Origin: Mesotaenium endlicherianum | Taxonomy: Eukaryota; Streptophyta; Zygnematophyceae; Zygnematales; Mesotaeniaceae | NCBI GenBank assembly: GCA_009602735.1 | Contig: WELA01002297.1 | Span: 544,293 to 608,292 of the forward strand | Reading direction: 5' to 3' | DNA: 64,000 bases | In this document: positions 1 to 11,706 of the stretch, one piece after another | Position numbering within the stretch: the stretch's first letter is position 1 | Layout of the letters: each line of letters starts with the position of its first letter | The notes under the pieces: generated by a model | The model's input: only the letters and a program-made list of their open reading frames with translations | The model's database searches: none | What the model was told of the DNA's origin: nothing | Position numbers and translations under genes: made by a program

Positions 1-40
<40 letters not shown>

Positions 41-43
41 TCT
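1..43. repeat. (CT)n microsatellite
   Basis: Uninterrupted TC dinucleotides fill the first 34 bases, followed by a slightly broken CT tract. It sits at the window edge where family A reverse-transcriptase sequence begins, so the element may be cut here or continue beyond it. Confidence 0.9.
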
Positions 44-1226
44 GTGCTCGTCATGCTCACCTTCATTCTTATGGAGAATTGCAATATCATCCAAGAAGAC
101 TTGCCCAAACTTACCCAAGTGAGCCTTGAAAATGTCATTCATAGCACCCATGAAGGTTGCAAGAGCATTAGTCAGCCCAAATGGAATCGCATAAAACTCA
201 CAGTGTCCATAATGTATGCGGAAGGCAGTCTTGTGTTCATCTCCCTCAGCAATTCTAATTCCATGATAACCATTCTTGAGATTTATCTTATAAAATACGT
301 TAGCATTAGATAAGGTATCAAGCAAATCCTCAATTCCGGGTAAAGCATACTTGTTCTTTTTGTAATATTGTTAAGATCTCTGTAATCTACACACATTCCC
401 AAACCGCCATCCTTCTTCTTAACAAATAAGATGGGTGCGCCATAAGGTGATTTAGTGGAAGAAATATGATCATTTTTTGCCAAATCTGCAATCTGTGTTA
501 TTAACTCTTCACTCTCCACATAAAGCCATAGGTGCGTTGCCAAGGTGGCTAACTCCCAAGTAACAGATCAATGTTGTGATCTACTTCCCTCTTAGGGGCC
601 GATCCTGGAGGCATGTTAAAAACATTGGCATACTAAGCAACAATTCTTGCAACAGTACGGTGCTCTAGAGGACTCACCTGTTTCTCAACCACTTTTCCAG
701 GTTGAGGGGGTAACTCATTTAGCAGCAAACAGAACATTATGTCTTCCTTCTGGTTCCAGTTTTTGTTGAACTTCATTCCATTCAACAATTTGCATTCTTG
801 TAGAATCCTATTCCATCCCTTCACTTGCCATCCATAAAAGACAAGTGGAAGAGCACTGGTGGGTGCCAAGTTAGTCTGCCCATCATTGGCTCCTCTCACT
901 TTAACTGTACCTCTGCTCCAATACACTTCAGCTTGATGTCTATTAAGCCACGACCTGCCCAGCACGAGATCATAAAAGCCAGTGTTGAGTACCTCAAATG
1001 AAAGCGTTTCAGTTAGAACTGCAATGCCAGAACCTAACTGGACCTCAATAGGCTTGGTTATAACTCCTCCCGGGATACTTGAGGCATCTCCAAGGATTAT
1101 TTTTCTATTCCCTTGGGTGACAGTAGGCAGCCTTAGCCGCTTAACTAAGTCCTTATGGATAAAAGTATGTGACGCTCCTCCGAAAACAAATGTCCTCATC
1201 AACCTGCCTGCAATCATACAATGCAA
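44..1226 (-). pseudogene. Family A pol remnant: protease and start of reverse transcriptase
   Basis: The minus strand at 633-1226 translates to a retroviral-type aspartic protease region; a stretch near 950-1000 reads like the conserved LVLGRSWL segment that follows the protease core in gypsy elements. At 283-543 the frame contains LFVKKKDG and CVDYRDLN, which are reverse-transcriptase finger motifs. Further palm-domain sequence runs toward position 44. This belongs to a broken retroelement and is treated as a fossil. Confidence 0.75.
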
Positions 1227-2885
1227 TTGGATAGGGGGGACGGACTTTTCCTAATTTTGCATTGTTCTCCTGACTTAGCAAAGAAATGTCGGACATCAAG
1301 TGGAACAAGATCATCCGAAGCGTGCACTCTCTGGGGGTCTATATTGCTAATGGTCTCCTTTATCTGTTTGTCAGGCATGCATAGTGAATGCAGTGTAGCG
1401 GGACCCATAATACCTGCTACGAGAGCAGCTAGCAATGACTCACTACCTCTAGTATCCTCACAGTCAGTAGATTGGATTGCTGACTGTTGGTATCTTTTGA
1501 AGGCTGATCCTTTCTCTTGACCTTTAGAAGGTGCTTGCTAGGACACTGCTCTCTGTAGTGGCCCAACTGCTGGCAATGGTAGATTTTGCTGAGGTTGGTC
1601 TCGGCTTAGTCCTACCACCACCTAATCCATAACCACCTCGAGAGTGTCCAACTCTCCCTCTACACTGTATAGCACTATATTCATACGGATACTCATCACT
1701 CTGATCGTCCTCAGCCTGATCCCTCTTAATTACATTGTAGGAACAAGGAGGCTCTTTGACAATCTTAGACACCAAAGTATTACTCGGGCGCTTGTAATTG
1801 AATTGCTGCTTCTCCCAGGCATCGGCATCTTGGATGAAGTCAGCTAGTTTCTCATATTTCTTTTCAGCAAAATGACCTAAGACCCCGAATTTCAAGCCAT
1901 ACCTGAAGTATGCTACCTATACCGCTCCGGCACTTCCAACTGCTTCATTCTCTTGGAACTTCTGAGCAAACTCAGCAACTGAAGTGGTCTGCTTCAGTGT
2001 CAAGAAGATCATCGCATAGATAGCTTTCTCCTCCTGATTGATAACATCAAACTTCTCATGCAGCTTCTTAACAAACTCTACCCAAGTTATTGACCCTCAC
2101 GCTCTTCTTTCCAATACAGCCACCAGCTTGCTGCATTGCCTTTCAAAAAAGCGCGTTGCCTGGTTTTCTCGTAGTCCTGCAATTCTGGGTTGTTCTCCAG
2201 CCATTGCTCAACATCAGCGAGAAACTTGATCAAGTAGTACTTTCTCTTTCCCTCTGGGTCATAGTCCTGAGAGGGTTTTGGCTTAGGCTTACTAGGCGCT
2301 CTGCTACCACGACTAGTGGTTTGAGAACCCAGTTGGTCTCCGTTACGCAGCAATGACATCATGCTCCTTATGTCCTTCTGTTGGGACTAATTCATGCTCG
2401 CCATTTGCGATTGCATTTGCACAAATAATGCTCCCAGATGTACATTCTGAGGTGGTAGAGTAGCAAACGCCGTAGCAGCAACAGTAGCTTAATTAGTCGT
2501 AGCTTCGACATTCCGAATTGCTGCTGCTTCGACTGTGCCTGTTGCACTCAGTTGTTTGTGAATTTGAGGGAGAGGTATAGCTGTAGGCAAAAGAGGAGAT
2601 TGACCCTCTCTGCCATCTGATCTTCCACCCTCCTTTGGTCACGAGCCTCCTGTTTTCTACCTCTTCTACCTCTTTGGCTACTCGTTCATCCTTAGCTTGC
2701 AGGGATGCTACTGCAGCAAGAGCTGCTGCTTCCCCTGCATCTTCTATAGCTCCTGCATCACGTAGCGTTTCAAAGTAGGTACGGGTTCCAAAAACGCAAT
2801 CATCATCTTGCCCTCCCTCAATGTGATCATTGTTCTCCATATCCATTTTGCGAGAGTTGCTAGCTTGAGATCGAGTCCTTATCAT
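1214..2885 (-). pseudogene. Family A gag remnant
   Basis: Minus-strand frames at 2493-2885, 2087-2362 and 1524-1895 read as a gypsy capsid region. The first begins MIRTRSQ, just inside the primer site, as expected for gag. The 2087-2362 part has the WLENNPELQDYEKTRQRAFL and ASWWLYW segments typical of retrotransposon gag capsids. The same start (M-x-x-TRSQ) recurs in the relative at 35210-35443. It is broken. Confidence 0.7.
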
Positions 2886-2907
2886 ATAAGACTACTATGA
2901 TAAGTAG

Positions 2908-2918
2908 GTCCAATACCA
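2908..2918 (-). promoter_or_regulatory. Primer-binding site, family A
   Basis: On the minus strand TGGTATTGGACC follows one base after the LTR end. It matches the start of the initiator-Met-tRNA-type primer site (TGGTATC...) seen in families C and F. Its position directly inside the LTR fixes the LTR border. Confidence 0.65.
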
Positions 2919-2919
2919 C

Positions 2920-3635
2920 TGAAATGAATCGACTTACCAGTGGGTAATTAACAATTAATAAAATATCTTTATGTCTGCAAGTAATCTTCATGGTAATTTT
3001 TGTTAAGTGGTTAAACAAAAAAGACAACGAATTAGCGATACACAATACTCATATTCAAATGCAAGTATACGAGCATCAATCATGCAATCGATAAACTCAT
3101 ACATAAGCAAGGTTCGAAGACAGTTCACGTCAATGGCTTCTCGTCTTGGATTCAGATTTCTTTCAGTAAGCTGTACAAGAGAGTTGGCCTTGTTTCCAAA
3201 TACCTAACTCAAGAGCAATACCTAGCATATGTACATGGAATGATTTTACTGTTCAACAGCAAGTGCGATGGCACCGCCTACCCGGGAGTTAACCACGTTG
3301 GTAGGACCTCGGCTTACCAAATCCACCACCATCTCCCATCATCCCGAAGAGCCATCCATCCTAGAAATGTTCTCTGGCCCTTCATCTAGCATATCACACT
3401 TAGATGCATGACTAGGTGGTTCGCTGCTACCGAGTACGGAAGTCAGCTGGCTGACAATGGATGTGTCAGCAAGCCGACCAAAGTTGACTTCAGCCTGCTG
3501 CTCTCGGCTGAGTCATTAACTTGATCAATTATATAACTCCAAGAGAATTAGTATTAACTATAGTCCAGCAGGCTGAACTTAATTATCTACTGTATCTAAA
3601 TGAATATTTATCTACCAAGATACTGATTTATTACA
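2920..3635 (-). repeat. Family A 5' LTR
   Basis: On the minus strand the LTR begins TGTAATAAATC at 3635 and ends CATTTCA at 2920, about 716 bp. A second, partial copy of the same sequence is at 30505-31104 and a terminal fragment at 43695-43889. All three stop at the same ATTACA end, which supports the outer border. Confidence 0.75.
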
Positions 3636-3742
3636 CATGTATGTAGCATTTCAATTGGAAGAAGCTATCTAAATATTTTGCTTCTTGCCGTTTTGCCTAG
3701 CCACAGTCCCTCATGTCTTCGTTAGGATCTTGAAAGAAACTG
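3636..3742. other. Unassigned stretch
   Basis: About 100 bp between the family A LTR and the DIRS-like remnant. I see no gene or repeat in it. Confidence 0.5.
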
Positions 3743-5520
3743 GTGAGGATGTGGAGAGGGGATGAAATTACGATTCTTTCCTACTTAGATGACTTCCTGA
3801 TTTGTTGTAGCTCTATTGCGCAGCACACTACCTCACAAGCTTCGATCCGCCAAGGTTTCCATGGAGCAAATTTGTATTGTCAACGCACAAAAAGTTGTTT
3901 TGGATCAGACCCAAGTCCTGAAATTTCTAGGTATCATAATTTACTCTAGAAACCTAACCGTTCACGTAGAAAACTCTAGCTTCTATAGAGTCTTAGTCAC
4001 CTCAAAGATGCCCTGTCCACAAAAAGACTAGTCAATGTAAAAAAGATAACAAGACAGATGGTTTCCATGAGAATCACATTTAGGGATATCACTAGGTTAT
4101 TTTCCAGAGTCTTGTTTACTTGCATGGCAGGAATAAAATATTGGTCAATTGAAGTGAAGCTCTTACCTCAAGTAGCAGAAGAACTGGGCTTCTAGGAATC
4201 CTCCTTCAATAAGTTTAATGGAGGACATCTCATGACTATGTTGTGTCCTGATTATCTTTTGCAAACAATCTTCTTCAAGGGCAGTTGGGCTGTAAGGTCA
4301 CAAGAATGTAGAGTGCATTTTTGTGGTCATTCTGATATAGAATTTGTCAAATTTGGTTGAGTATTGAGAAAGTAATGAATTTCTGAAGTTTTAATAGTTT
4401 CAAGGTTGGTCGACGACTATCTTTAATTCGCGGTAAGCACGATCTTCGGATTGACCGACAGCGTCGAGCGATCTGGGCCGTTAGAGTGAATTCAAACCTT
4501 CACGTAATTTTGGCTAACGCATAGTGCTGACCAGGTCGATTTACCTAGAAGTTTCGGATTAGCCTAGCGCGTCTAAGTTAGTATATTCTAGATATTTCGA
4601 TGCATATATGTGGATGTCAAATCAACCTGACACGTTGGATGAGGCTGATCTGGCCTACTCACAAATATTCTAGAAGGGACAATTTGACAAACACTTAGGA
4701 AATTTCATTGGTAAGCGGCCCTCCCTCGTAGAGGCGAGCGGTCGTTGTAGAACACTAAAAATATAAATAGGCATAACTTCTTTGTTTCTCATCAATATTT
4801 ATTTCTGTAAAGTTTTACGAGTTTGCAATGACGACGCCTTTCTTTCAATGTCATTTAAAAGCACTTTCTTGCTACTCAAAATGTTGAATATTTTTTCTAA
4901 GCTTTCTTAGTGACATGCCGCTATACTCTTTAGTATGATTGCAACTAGTTTAGTTCCTCGCTACGCTTCCACTAAGGCACTCTGCCCCTTTCATGGGCAG
5001 CTTACCTCAAGGAGTTCTCCACTGCAAGACAGTGGGAGCTTACGAGTCCTCCTACCCCAGACCTCCAGCCCAGATCAGAAACACCATGGCAGCCCTCACT
5101 GCACCAGCTCAGATTGTTAAAGGTTCTCAAGTCCTGATTAGGACTTATAGCTGGGCATTATACAAAATTTTAAAATTAGGAAGTTCTAGGAAGCCTCAGG
5201 TGCTTGATACTTGCAAAGAGGTCTTCTCTCTCACAATGGCTCATCAAATAGCACTACAGATTGAATGTATAGAGAGTTGCATGGACACAGCTATTAGGAG
5301 TCAGTCCCAAGCCTTGGATATGGATGAATCATGACTTCACTTTACACATAAACTCTTTTCAACTTGCTACAGATCACCTGGGGGCCTCACACTATTGATA
5401 AATTTGCCTCTCCCCATAATAGCCAACTGGATAGGTACAATGCAAGATGGCTGTGTCCTTCAACGGAAGCCCTAAATCCTTTACAAAAAACTGGAAAGGA
5501 GAAGTGAAATATTGTTTCCC
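3743..5520 (+). mobile_element. DIRS-like (tyrosine-recombinase type) retroelement remnant
   Basis: The plus strand near 3775-3805 reads YLDDFLICCSS, and near 3910-3945 reads VLKFLGIIIYS. This RT spacing is typical of DIRS-type elements rather than gypsy. Around 5385-5450 the frame reads IDKFASPHNSQLDRYNARW, resembling the DIRS RNase H segment (D-x-FAS...N-x-Q...Y). A solo family B LTR at 4291-4993 splits it. It is broken, with several breaks, and no recombinase or terminal repeats are visible. Alternatively it is another RT lineage with the same motif spacing. Confidence 0.5.
4291..4993 (+). mobile_element. Solo LTR, family B, with TGGGC target duplication
   Basis: The sequence begins TGTAAGGTCA and ends CCCCTTTCA, matching the family B LTR at 33518-34252 and, inverted, at 35662-36412 and 54838-62268. 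The five bases TGGGC occur on both sides (4286-4290 and 4994-4998), a perfect target duplication. No internal region remains, so this is a solo LTR left by LTR-LTR recombination. Confidence 0.88.
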
Positions 5521-6133
5521 ACCTCTCCAGCTTATATATGAAGTGGCCAAACACACCCTGAAGTGCCAGTCTGCCTGTACCCTTCTTCTCCCACTGTGGA
5601 AAGCTGCTACTTGATGGTCTAGGTTACTGAGCAGCCCACATCACTTGGCCCCTTTTGTCACTAGGTACCTGTACTTAGGCTACAATACACAGGTATTGAG
5701 ACCAGGAGCTAACAAGAGAGCTTTTGGAGGAAAAGGCATTCTCTTGTGCTCTATGCTAGCTCTGAGAGTCAATAGCATGGTGCCTAAGCAGAGGCTTAGA
5801 TTGCCAATCATCTTGCCTCGAGGGAGATGGAGAGAGGAAGTCTGGAGATGGCATTTCAAATGATGGCTCCATCAACCTCGAAGACTTACAACACGTACTA
5901 GAGGCGTTTCCAAGAATGCTGCACACGGATGAAGGTATAAAACCTCCCTGCATCTGTTCCTACAGCTAGATTGTACTTGCTACACCTCTTGCAGGAAAGA
6001 GTCAGCATTTGAACCTACTGCCTATTTATCTATCTGTGCCTAATTCTTATTATGTCTCTTTATGCTATATCTAATTCTGTATCTCTCATTAGTCTACTTT
6101 GTGACTTCCCTCAGTTCTAAATATTTTTTCGGC
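5521..6133. other. Unassigned stretch before element D
   Basis: AT-moderate sequence with only short open frames. It may continue the DIRS-like remnant, but I recognise no domain. It is the left-hand insertion context of element D. Confidence 0.4.
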
Positions 6134-6137
6134 CATC

Positions 6138-7084
6138 TGTCGCGACTGCTATCCACTTGACAGTGCCGCACGCGCAACGCAAGTCACGGCCGTCCAGGTA
6201 CGGAAAGTCAGCGTTGACGCACCAACCAAAAGACTGAGTTATCTCAGTCGGCGGTTATGTCAAAGTCGTTATCACTGTCAAAGTGGTCACGACACGTCAA
6301 ACCCCATACCCAGGGATGTTGCAGAGGCGTTGCGTGCCACCTCGGTTAAGAGCCTCGAGTGACTAGCCACAGCTTGAGCGTTCATCTCAAACGCTGCCAG
6401 CCGCCAGCCACATAGGCGTGATTGCCAGCTGAAACACTAAGCAGTCACGTGCGACAATCACAAGGCGTGCATGCATGCTGAGTGACAACTTCTAAAGTTG
6501 TTTGAGGGCTGTTAGGTAAGGACGGCATGCAAGCTAGGCGCTGTGACTAAGCACTGGCATTCTTGAGAGAGGATAATGTGTGGTGCCTGCAAAAGGCACT
6601 AATCTTGCCTGAAGCTGTCTCATTCTTGCTTGCATTATTGTCAAGGAAGCTGAAGGAGCAGGTACAGAAGAAAAGGAGAAGAAGGAGCGCAAAGAAGAAG
6701 GAGTTCCCAAGGCCACAGAAGAGCCGAGACGCCACGCTTCTGCCGATGCGGGAAGCTTTCTTCTCAATGTATCATAGAAAGGTCAGACCTCAGAAATTTC
6801 CAAGAGAGGATCTCGCTGGTAGAAAGTAGAGAGCTGCAAAATAGAATTTGTCAGGAGATTAGCACAGATTCGGGTCAAACGCCACAAGCGTGCGAAAGTC
6901 ACTTAAAACAATGAGTGCTGTGTTAGTTTCCAAGTTCTCAGAAGTCTCAATTGTCGAATTGCTGATAGCAAGAGTAGCATTAACAAGTAAAGCTCTTAGT
7001 GAAGAATTGAGTGAGCCTAGCCAAGCAATGAAGAATTGTTAAGGCGCGATGTTGAGCGAAGAGCTCAGACCAGGCCAGCATAGA
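6138..7084 (+). repeat. Element D repeat A1 (left terminal repeat)
   Basis: This matches 21841-22911 over its length, apart from an internal gap of about 130 bp. It starts TGTCGCGACTGC and stops matching at about 7084, where gag sequence begins. It lacks the 344-bp segment (B) that follows A at the right end. Confidence 0.75.
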
Positions 7085-7861
7085 GTTACATACATGTGAC
7101 ATGAGAGCATCTCGACATGTAACCCTCTTGCTAAGCACGCCAACACTGTTGAAACAGCTGAGGGCTGTTGAAATTGCAAGAAATCAGGACATTAGAAGAG
7201 AGATTGTCCGTACCCGGATGCTAAGCAACTATCTGCGAGCAAGGCGCAGATATGCGCACATTGCAACAAGAAGGGGCACTCAGAAGATGAGTGCTGGTCT
7301 AAGAACCCAGATTTAAAGCCGCCACGGGCAAATGCTGGCACGAAAGAGGCAGACAAGGAGAAAAAGAAAGAAAAGGGTGGCTCTGGTAACCGCAAGGGTA
7401 ACCAGAAGTATGACGCTATGAGTGCAAAAATCACTGAGTTGAAAGCTCAATCTGCGAAACTAAATGTGCCTAATGTCCACTATGATGCAGATGTTGCAGA
7501 AAAGACCGTCTGCAAAGGCGAGAAACTGATGCCTGAAAAGGCTGTGGGTGCAACGGCTGCCGAGCGAGCAGATCACGACTGTCTGGTGCCAAGGAATGCT
7601 GGGAAGTTTCCTCAGACTTTCCAGATTATTCTGGATGAAGATGAGATCTCGCAACTGCGACAAGCCAAGGCTGGGACGCGTAAGACATTTAGTTTTTCGC
7701 TGGAGAAGCTGAAGGCCCTGGTGGAACATCGGATCCAGCATGCTCCTTCGCTTTCTCTTGTTGATTTGCATATCACATACCTGTTCACGATTGAAAAAGT
7801 TGGACATATAGCTGAGGAGGGTGCGAACAGCGCTCATTGCCGACCAACTTCAGCACCGTGA
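7085..7861 (+). pseudogene. Element D gag remnant with zinc knuckle
   Basis: Around 7245-7295 the plus strand encodes CAHCNKKGHSEDECW, a CCHC zinc knuckle of a gag nucleocapsid. A following frame (7418-7861, 147 aa) begins MSAKITELKAQ and has no domain I can name; by position it is the end of gag or the gag-protease linker. The capsid part is not seen. The element is broken. Confidence 0.6.
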
Positions 7862-7898
7862 GAGTGCAAAATAGGGATGGTGTACTAATATTCAACAA

Positions 7899-8333
7899 TT
7901 GGGCAGCACCAACATTCTGTTGGATACGGGCGCACAGCTAATCATCCTGGGAAAGCGAGCTGTGAAAGCTCTAGGATGGACAGCAAGGGACCTGAAAGAG
8001 AGTTCTTTCCAGTTAAGAACTGCCTCAAGGCAAGTCTCAAAGTCTTGTGGGATTACTCACAAGCCTGTGAAAATTACAGTAAATTCAGGAAAACCTAAAG
8101 AGGCGTCACTACTCATGGAGTGCACAGTGACAGAGGCAGAGAACTATGATGTTCTCTTGGGAACAGAAGCGCTGATTCCCTTGGGTATGGTCATTGATTT
8201 GCAGAAGCCAGAATCCTACGATAACATCATGAAGCGCGACGAGGAAAGCTATACGAGCATCAACATGCCAACACCCTTGGTATGGCAACCTCGGATTATG
8301 GAGCAACTCGAAACTGTGAGTAACAGTGACTGA
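7899..8333 (+). CDS. Element D aspartic protease region
   Basis: A 144-residue open stretch with LLDTGAQLIILG near residue 7 (the catalytic D-T-G-A motif), and YDVLLGTEALIPLG near residue 88, the downstream hydrophobic-GT(D/E)-L segment found in retroelement proteases. It lies between the gag knuckle and the methyltransferase. The matching domain in element E (43020-43438) has DTGAQPVLIS and FDVLLGQDVLFPIG, so D and E are related. Confidence 0.75.
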   Translation: MGSTNILLDTGAQLIILGKRAVKALGWTARDLKESSFQLRTASRQVSKSCGITHKPVKITVNSGKPKEASLLMECTVTEAENYDVLLGTEALIPLGMVIDLQKPESYDNIMKRDEESYTSINMPTPLVWQPRIMEQLETVSNSD

Positions 8334-8428
8334 GGCTCACAAGAGCTGCTGCCAGTACCCTACCCAGTTACCTCTGCTGCAAACCTGATGCCTGGAGTCG
8401 AGCCGCTGCCGCAAGGCACATTGTCAGG

Positions 8429-9490
8429 ATGGGAGATCCTTTTCGCAAAAAGGGACTAGCGGTGTTGGAATTGTTTGCCGAACTTGGGTCTGGGACCATA
8501 GCATTGATCCAACGAGGGATACAGGTGGCCAAAGTCCTGTATGTGGACAATGATAACCACGCTTTTCTAGCATTCAGAGAAGTCATGAGTCAGATGCTGA
8601 AAGGGGCAGACCTTACAGATGCAGCAAATGCATCACTTTGAGGGGTTGGTGTCCGCATACACCAATGTTGAGCGCATCGCTGGAGGCAACATTATTAATG
8701 TGAAGCCTGAAGCCCTGTATAGCTATAGGATTGACTGGATCTTTGCTGGATTTCCTTGTCAACCGTTCTCTCAAGCTGGGAACAGGAGGGGATTCAGTGA
8801 TCCACGAGCACAACACTGGAGATGGATGGTGATAATCATCAGCATGCTGCGGGAACGTCAGCACTATCACCCACCAATGTTTGTGATTGAGAACGTGCAT
8901 CCAGGAATGGATTACCAGCAGATGAAGCCGAGAGAGCCATGACTGATTCTCGACTCCACCTTGGGTCATCATGTGCTAATCAACGACGCCAAGCACGGAG
9001 GATTATCCCATAGGGCTAGAATATTTTGGATAAACGGCATGTCTATTGAGGTCCTGAGAGAGATGGAGGACCTTACGCGGCGATCACCGACGGCATTGAC
9101 AGTGGAAGAGGCGCTGGCGGTACGTACCACGCCAGTGACCAGGAGGGATTCCTACCACAGTGCGTCATCAATGAACCAGGTCAGCCAAGGGCAGTACTGC
9201 CTACCTTTACAGCGTATCCAGGATCCCAAGCCTTCATAGGAGGAAGACCAGGAATGGTCAAAGACATGCATGAAAGAGACGCCGTTTGGAGAGAGCCTAC
9301 TGCGGTGGAGAAGGGAAACTGCCTTGGAATATCTGACACCATAGCTTGGCAGATAGTCGGTGTTGTAGGGTCAGATGAAGCTGCAAAGATTTTCGGCAAC
9401 ATGATTGGACAGTACTCTATGACTTGGCTGGTGGAGACAATCATGACGTGGCAGCAGTTGACCTTCACCGACAAGCCTATGCCGAGGCCA
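8429..9490 (+). pseudogene. Element D cytosine-5 DNA methyltransferase domain
   Basis: Conserved C5-methyltransferase motifs appear in order. Motif I (SAM binding) is LELFAELGSG at about 8465-8494, motif II VLYVDND at about 8540, motif IV FPCQPFS with the catalytic Cys at about 8751-8771. Motif VI ENV is at 8889-8897, motif VIII SHRARIFW at about 9006, motif IX REPTAVEK at about 9290, and motif X FGNMIGQ at about 9392. Such enzymes transfer methyl from SAM to C5 of cytosine in DNA. The domain lies between protease and reverse transcriptase of a gypsy element, so it is element cargo and not a host gene. The region is broken with a few breaks and is described only as a fossil. Whether it is nearer DNMT3 or another DNMT clade cannot be decided by eye. 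Confidence 0.85.
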
Positions 9491-11706
9491 AGACCAGTGA
9501 CAATTGGGGTCAATGTGGTGCCAACATCTGACCAGAGGGCTATCAGGAACGCACATCAGCAACAAGAAGAATACGGTGTGCGAAGAGACGCAGCGGCAGC
9601 TGCCAGAGACAGAGCATTCAGGGAAGCTGAAGTAGTTGAACTGATGAGATGCCAGGATCTGTTGGACCAGATTGATAATCGGACCGCTGAATTACAAGCA
9701 CCTCTGGAAAGAGAGGATACACCTTATGAGAGACCAGGCGCTTGAGCAGACGACGCCGTTGCCAAGCGCAGCAGACGATATGCAGAACACCCCGTCATCC
9801 TTGAGAAACGCCACTCGCAGTTTGATATTTGGGAGTCCCTCTCCCGAAGCCACGACATCAAGGCGTGAGAAGACTTCAAAATATGCCAGATCAGGGTATG
9901 ATACCAACCTCAGCCCAAGAGCAACTGGACGCGGAAACTACTGGCAGGACAGCTCAAGTAGCTGGGAAGCTAACCAAAAGTGTCTATCGTCTTCACCAGA
10001 GCAAGTACCGTTACAAGATATGTCAGAGGAGTCTGAGAAGAAGACCCCTGGGCCAACACCTGAAGATTTTGAATACTATCTAAAACCAAGCACCAGTGCA
10101 AGAACGCCGGTGCAATATTGGTGAAGGGCCAAGATGGGCGTCTGAAGAGTACCTGAGTAGGACCCCTGAAGAGTCCTATAATACCTGCAGAGCATCCGTC
10201 GGAGAACGCAATATTGGTGAATGGGCTGAAGAGAGTAGCCAGAATTCATGAGATTTTGGAGGGTCTGCAAAGACCATATGCCTCAAAGTGATATTCGAAG
10301 AACGCAAAGAGGAGTCGGGCAAGCAATTGTCCACAACACCTTCTTTGATGAGCCTAGAGCCGCAGGCTAAGGGGCAACAGCAGGGTTCAGCCAGTCAGAC
10401 AGCTGAATCCATTGCAAGGCAGATCTTGGAGCAGCTACTGGAAGCAGACGCTCGACGGCACAAGGAAGAGGAAGTAGCTAAGGCGGCAAGCACTCTGCAA
10501 TAAGCCATCGTCAACCTGGCGAAGCTCAACACAGATAATGATGGAGAGCCACCACCACCTGCAGTGGAGAAGTCAGTTGAAGATGAAGCAAAGATGCCAG
10601 ATCTTCCAAAGTTTGACCTGCCGTCAGTCACCAATGAAGAGGAGATTCGGGAAGAAATTCCACGATTTCCTACCCCAGAGCTGGACTTGTTGGAGCTACA
10701 AGAGCTCAGGATGGATGACTGGGTGGCCGACCACTTGATAATGGAGGGGCCCAGCCTGGCAGATCTATACAACAATCTGAGGTCGCCTACATCCAGCACT
10801 CCTATTCCCAGTTTTCCACCAGAAGCTACTCCACATCAACTACAACAGCCGCAGGAAGTGGCTGGCTGCACCGCTAAGATGGAACCAACACAAGGTAATC
10901 CTCACGGTTGCGCAGGCAGACAAAGAAAGGTGGCCCGGGAAGGGAATGCACCTTTCAGGCGGATGCTAATGCGTTATCTCAGGTATAGGGGAGCAGCTCA
11001 GAGAGAAGGGGTTCCGAAAGGAACCATGGCTCCTCCTCCGCAACCTATCCTGGAGATTTTGCAAAGAGAGGGAGAGGATGGCTCGATTCGCGAAGCTATG
11101 GCATTGGGAATTTGCATTCCCATGGTGCGCCCTTCATCCACTGGAACGTGGGAGAAGGATAGCTCAGCTCCTAGGACACCCGCAACTTCTGAAAGGGAAC
11201 TAGTAGAGCTGGGAAGTACCAAAAGCCGCTTGACAGCAGAGAATGCTGTATACGCACAACTAGCTGCGGCTCAAATACCGCAAACTTTGACACAAGCATG
11301 GGCGGTTACGCCACCAGCCAGGGAGGAGTTTGGCACAACCGTTGCGCACATTGCTACCATTGAGCGCGAGTGGGGTTGGACAATCGACCCCAGAGCAGAT
11401 CCAGCAGAGTGGCCTTTGCCGAACCCGCCCCCACCACGTGAAGAGGGAGGAACGGGGACCAGCTTGACTACAGCAGATGAAGAAAGGTTCTTCAGGCAGC
11501 CCGTCCGGAGGCGTCTGACATACTCCACTCAACGGGAGAGGCGACGATCCATAGGAAAAGGTAAAAGGCTTAAGAAGCAGGCCGCCGAGCTTAAGTCAGC
11601 GGAGGAGCAAGCTGCGAAGCCTACCACTCCACCGCCTAACAATCAGGCAGAAAAACCTGAAGGTCAGGATGAGGGCAAAAAGCCCCCACCTGAATCCAAA
11701 GAGTAG
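9491..11706 (+). other. Element D spacer region between methyltransferase and reverse transcriptase
   Basis: Open stretches at 9672-10124 and 10564-11706 encode charged, Pro/Glu/Lys/Arg-rich sequence with no domain I recognise. The 380-residue stretch is acidic near its start (EEEIREEIPRF) and ends in a Lys/Glu/Pro-rich tail, suggesting a disordered linker. In element E the long spacer lies before the methyltransferase instead. Function unknown. Confidence 0.5.

Larger units (their letters stand above)
44..3635 (-). mobile_element. Family A Ty3/gypsy element, 5' half, broken
   Basis: On the minus strand the order is LTR (2920-3635), primer site, gag, protease and the start of reverse transcriptase, after which the window ends. 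This is the gag-PR-RT order of Ty3/gypsy. The copy is broken with several breaks. A relative of the same family lies at 30505-35661. The 3' half and second LTR are outside the window, so neither target duplication nor LTR age can be read. Confidence 0.8.
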
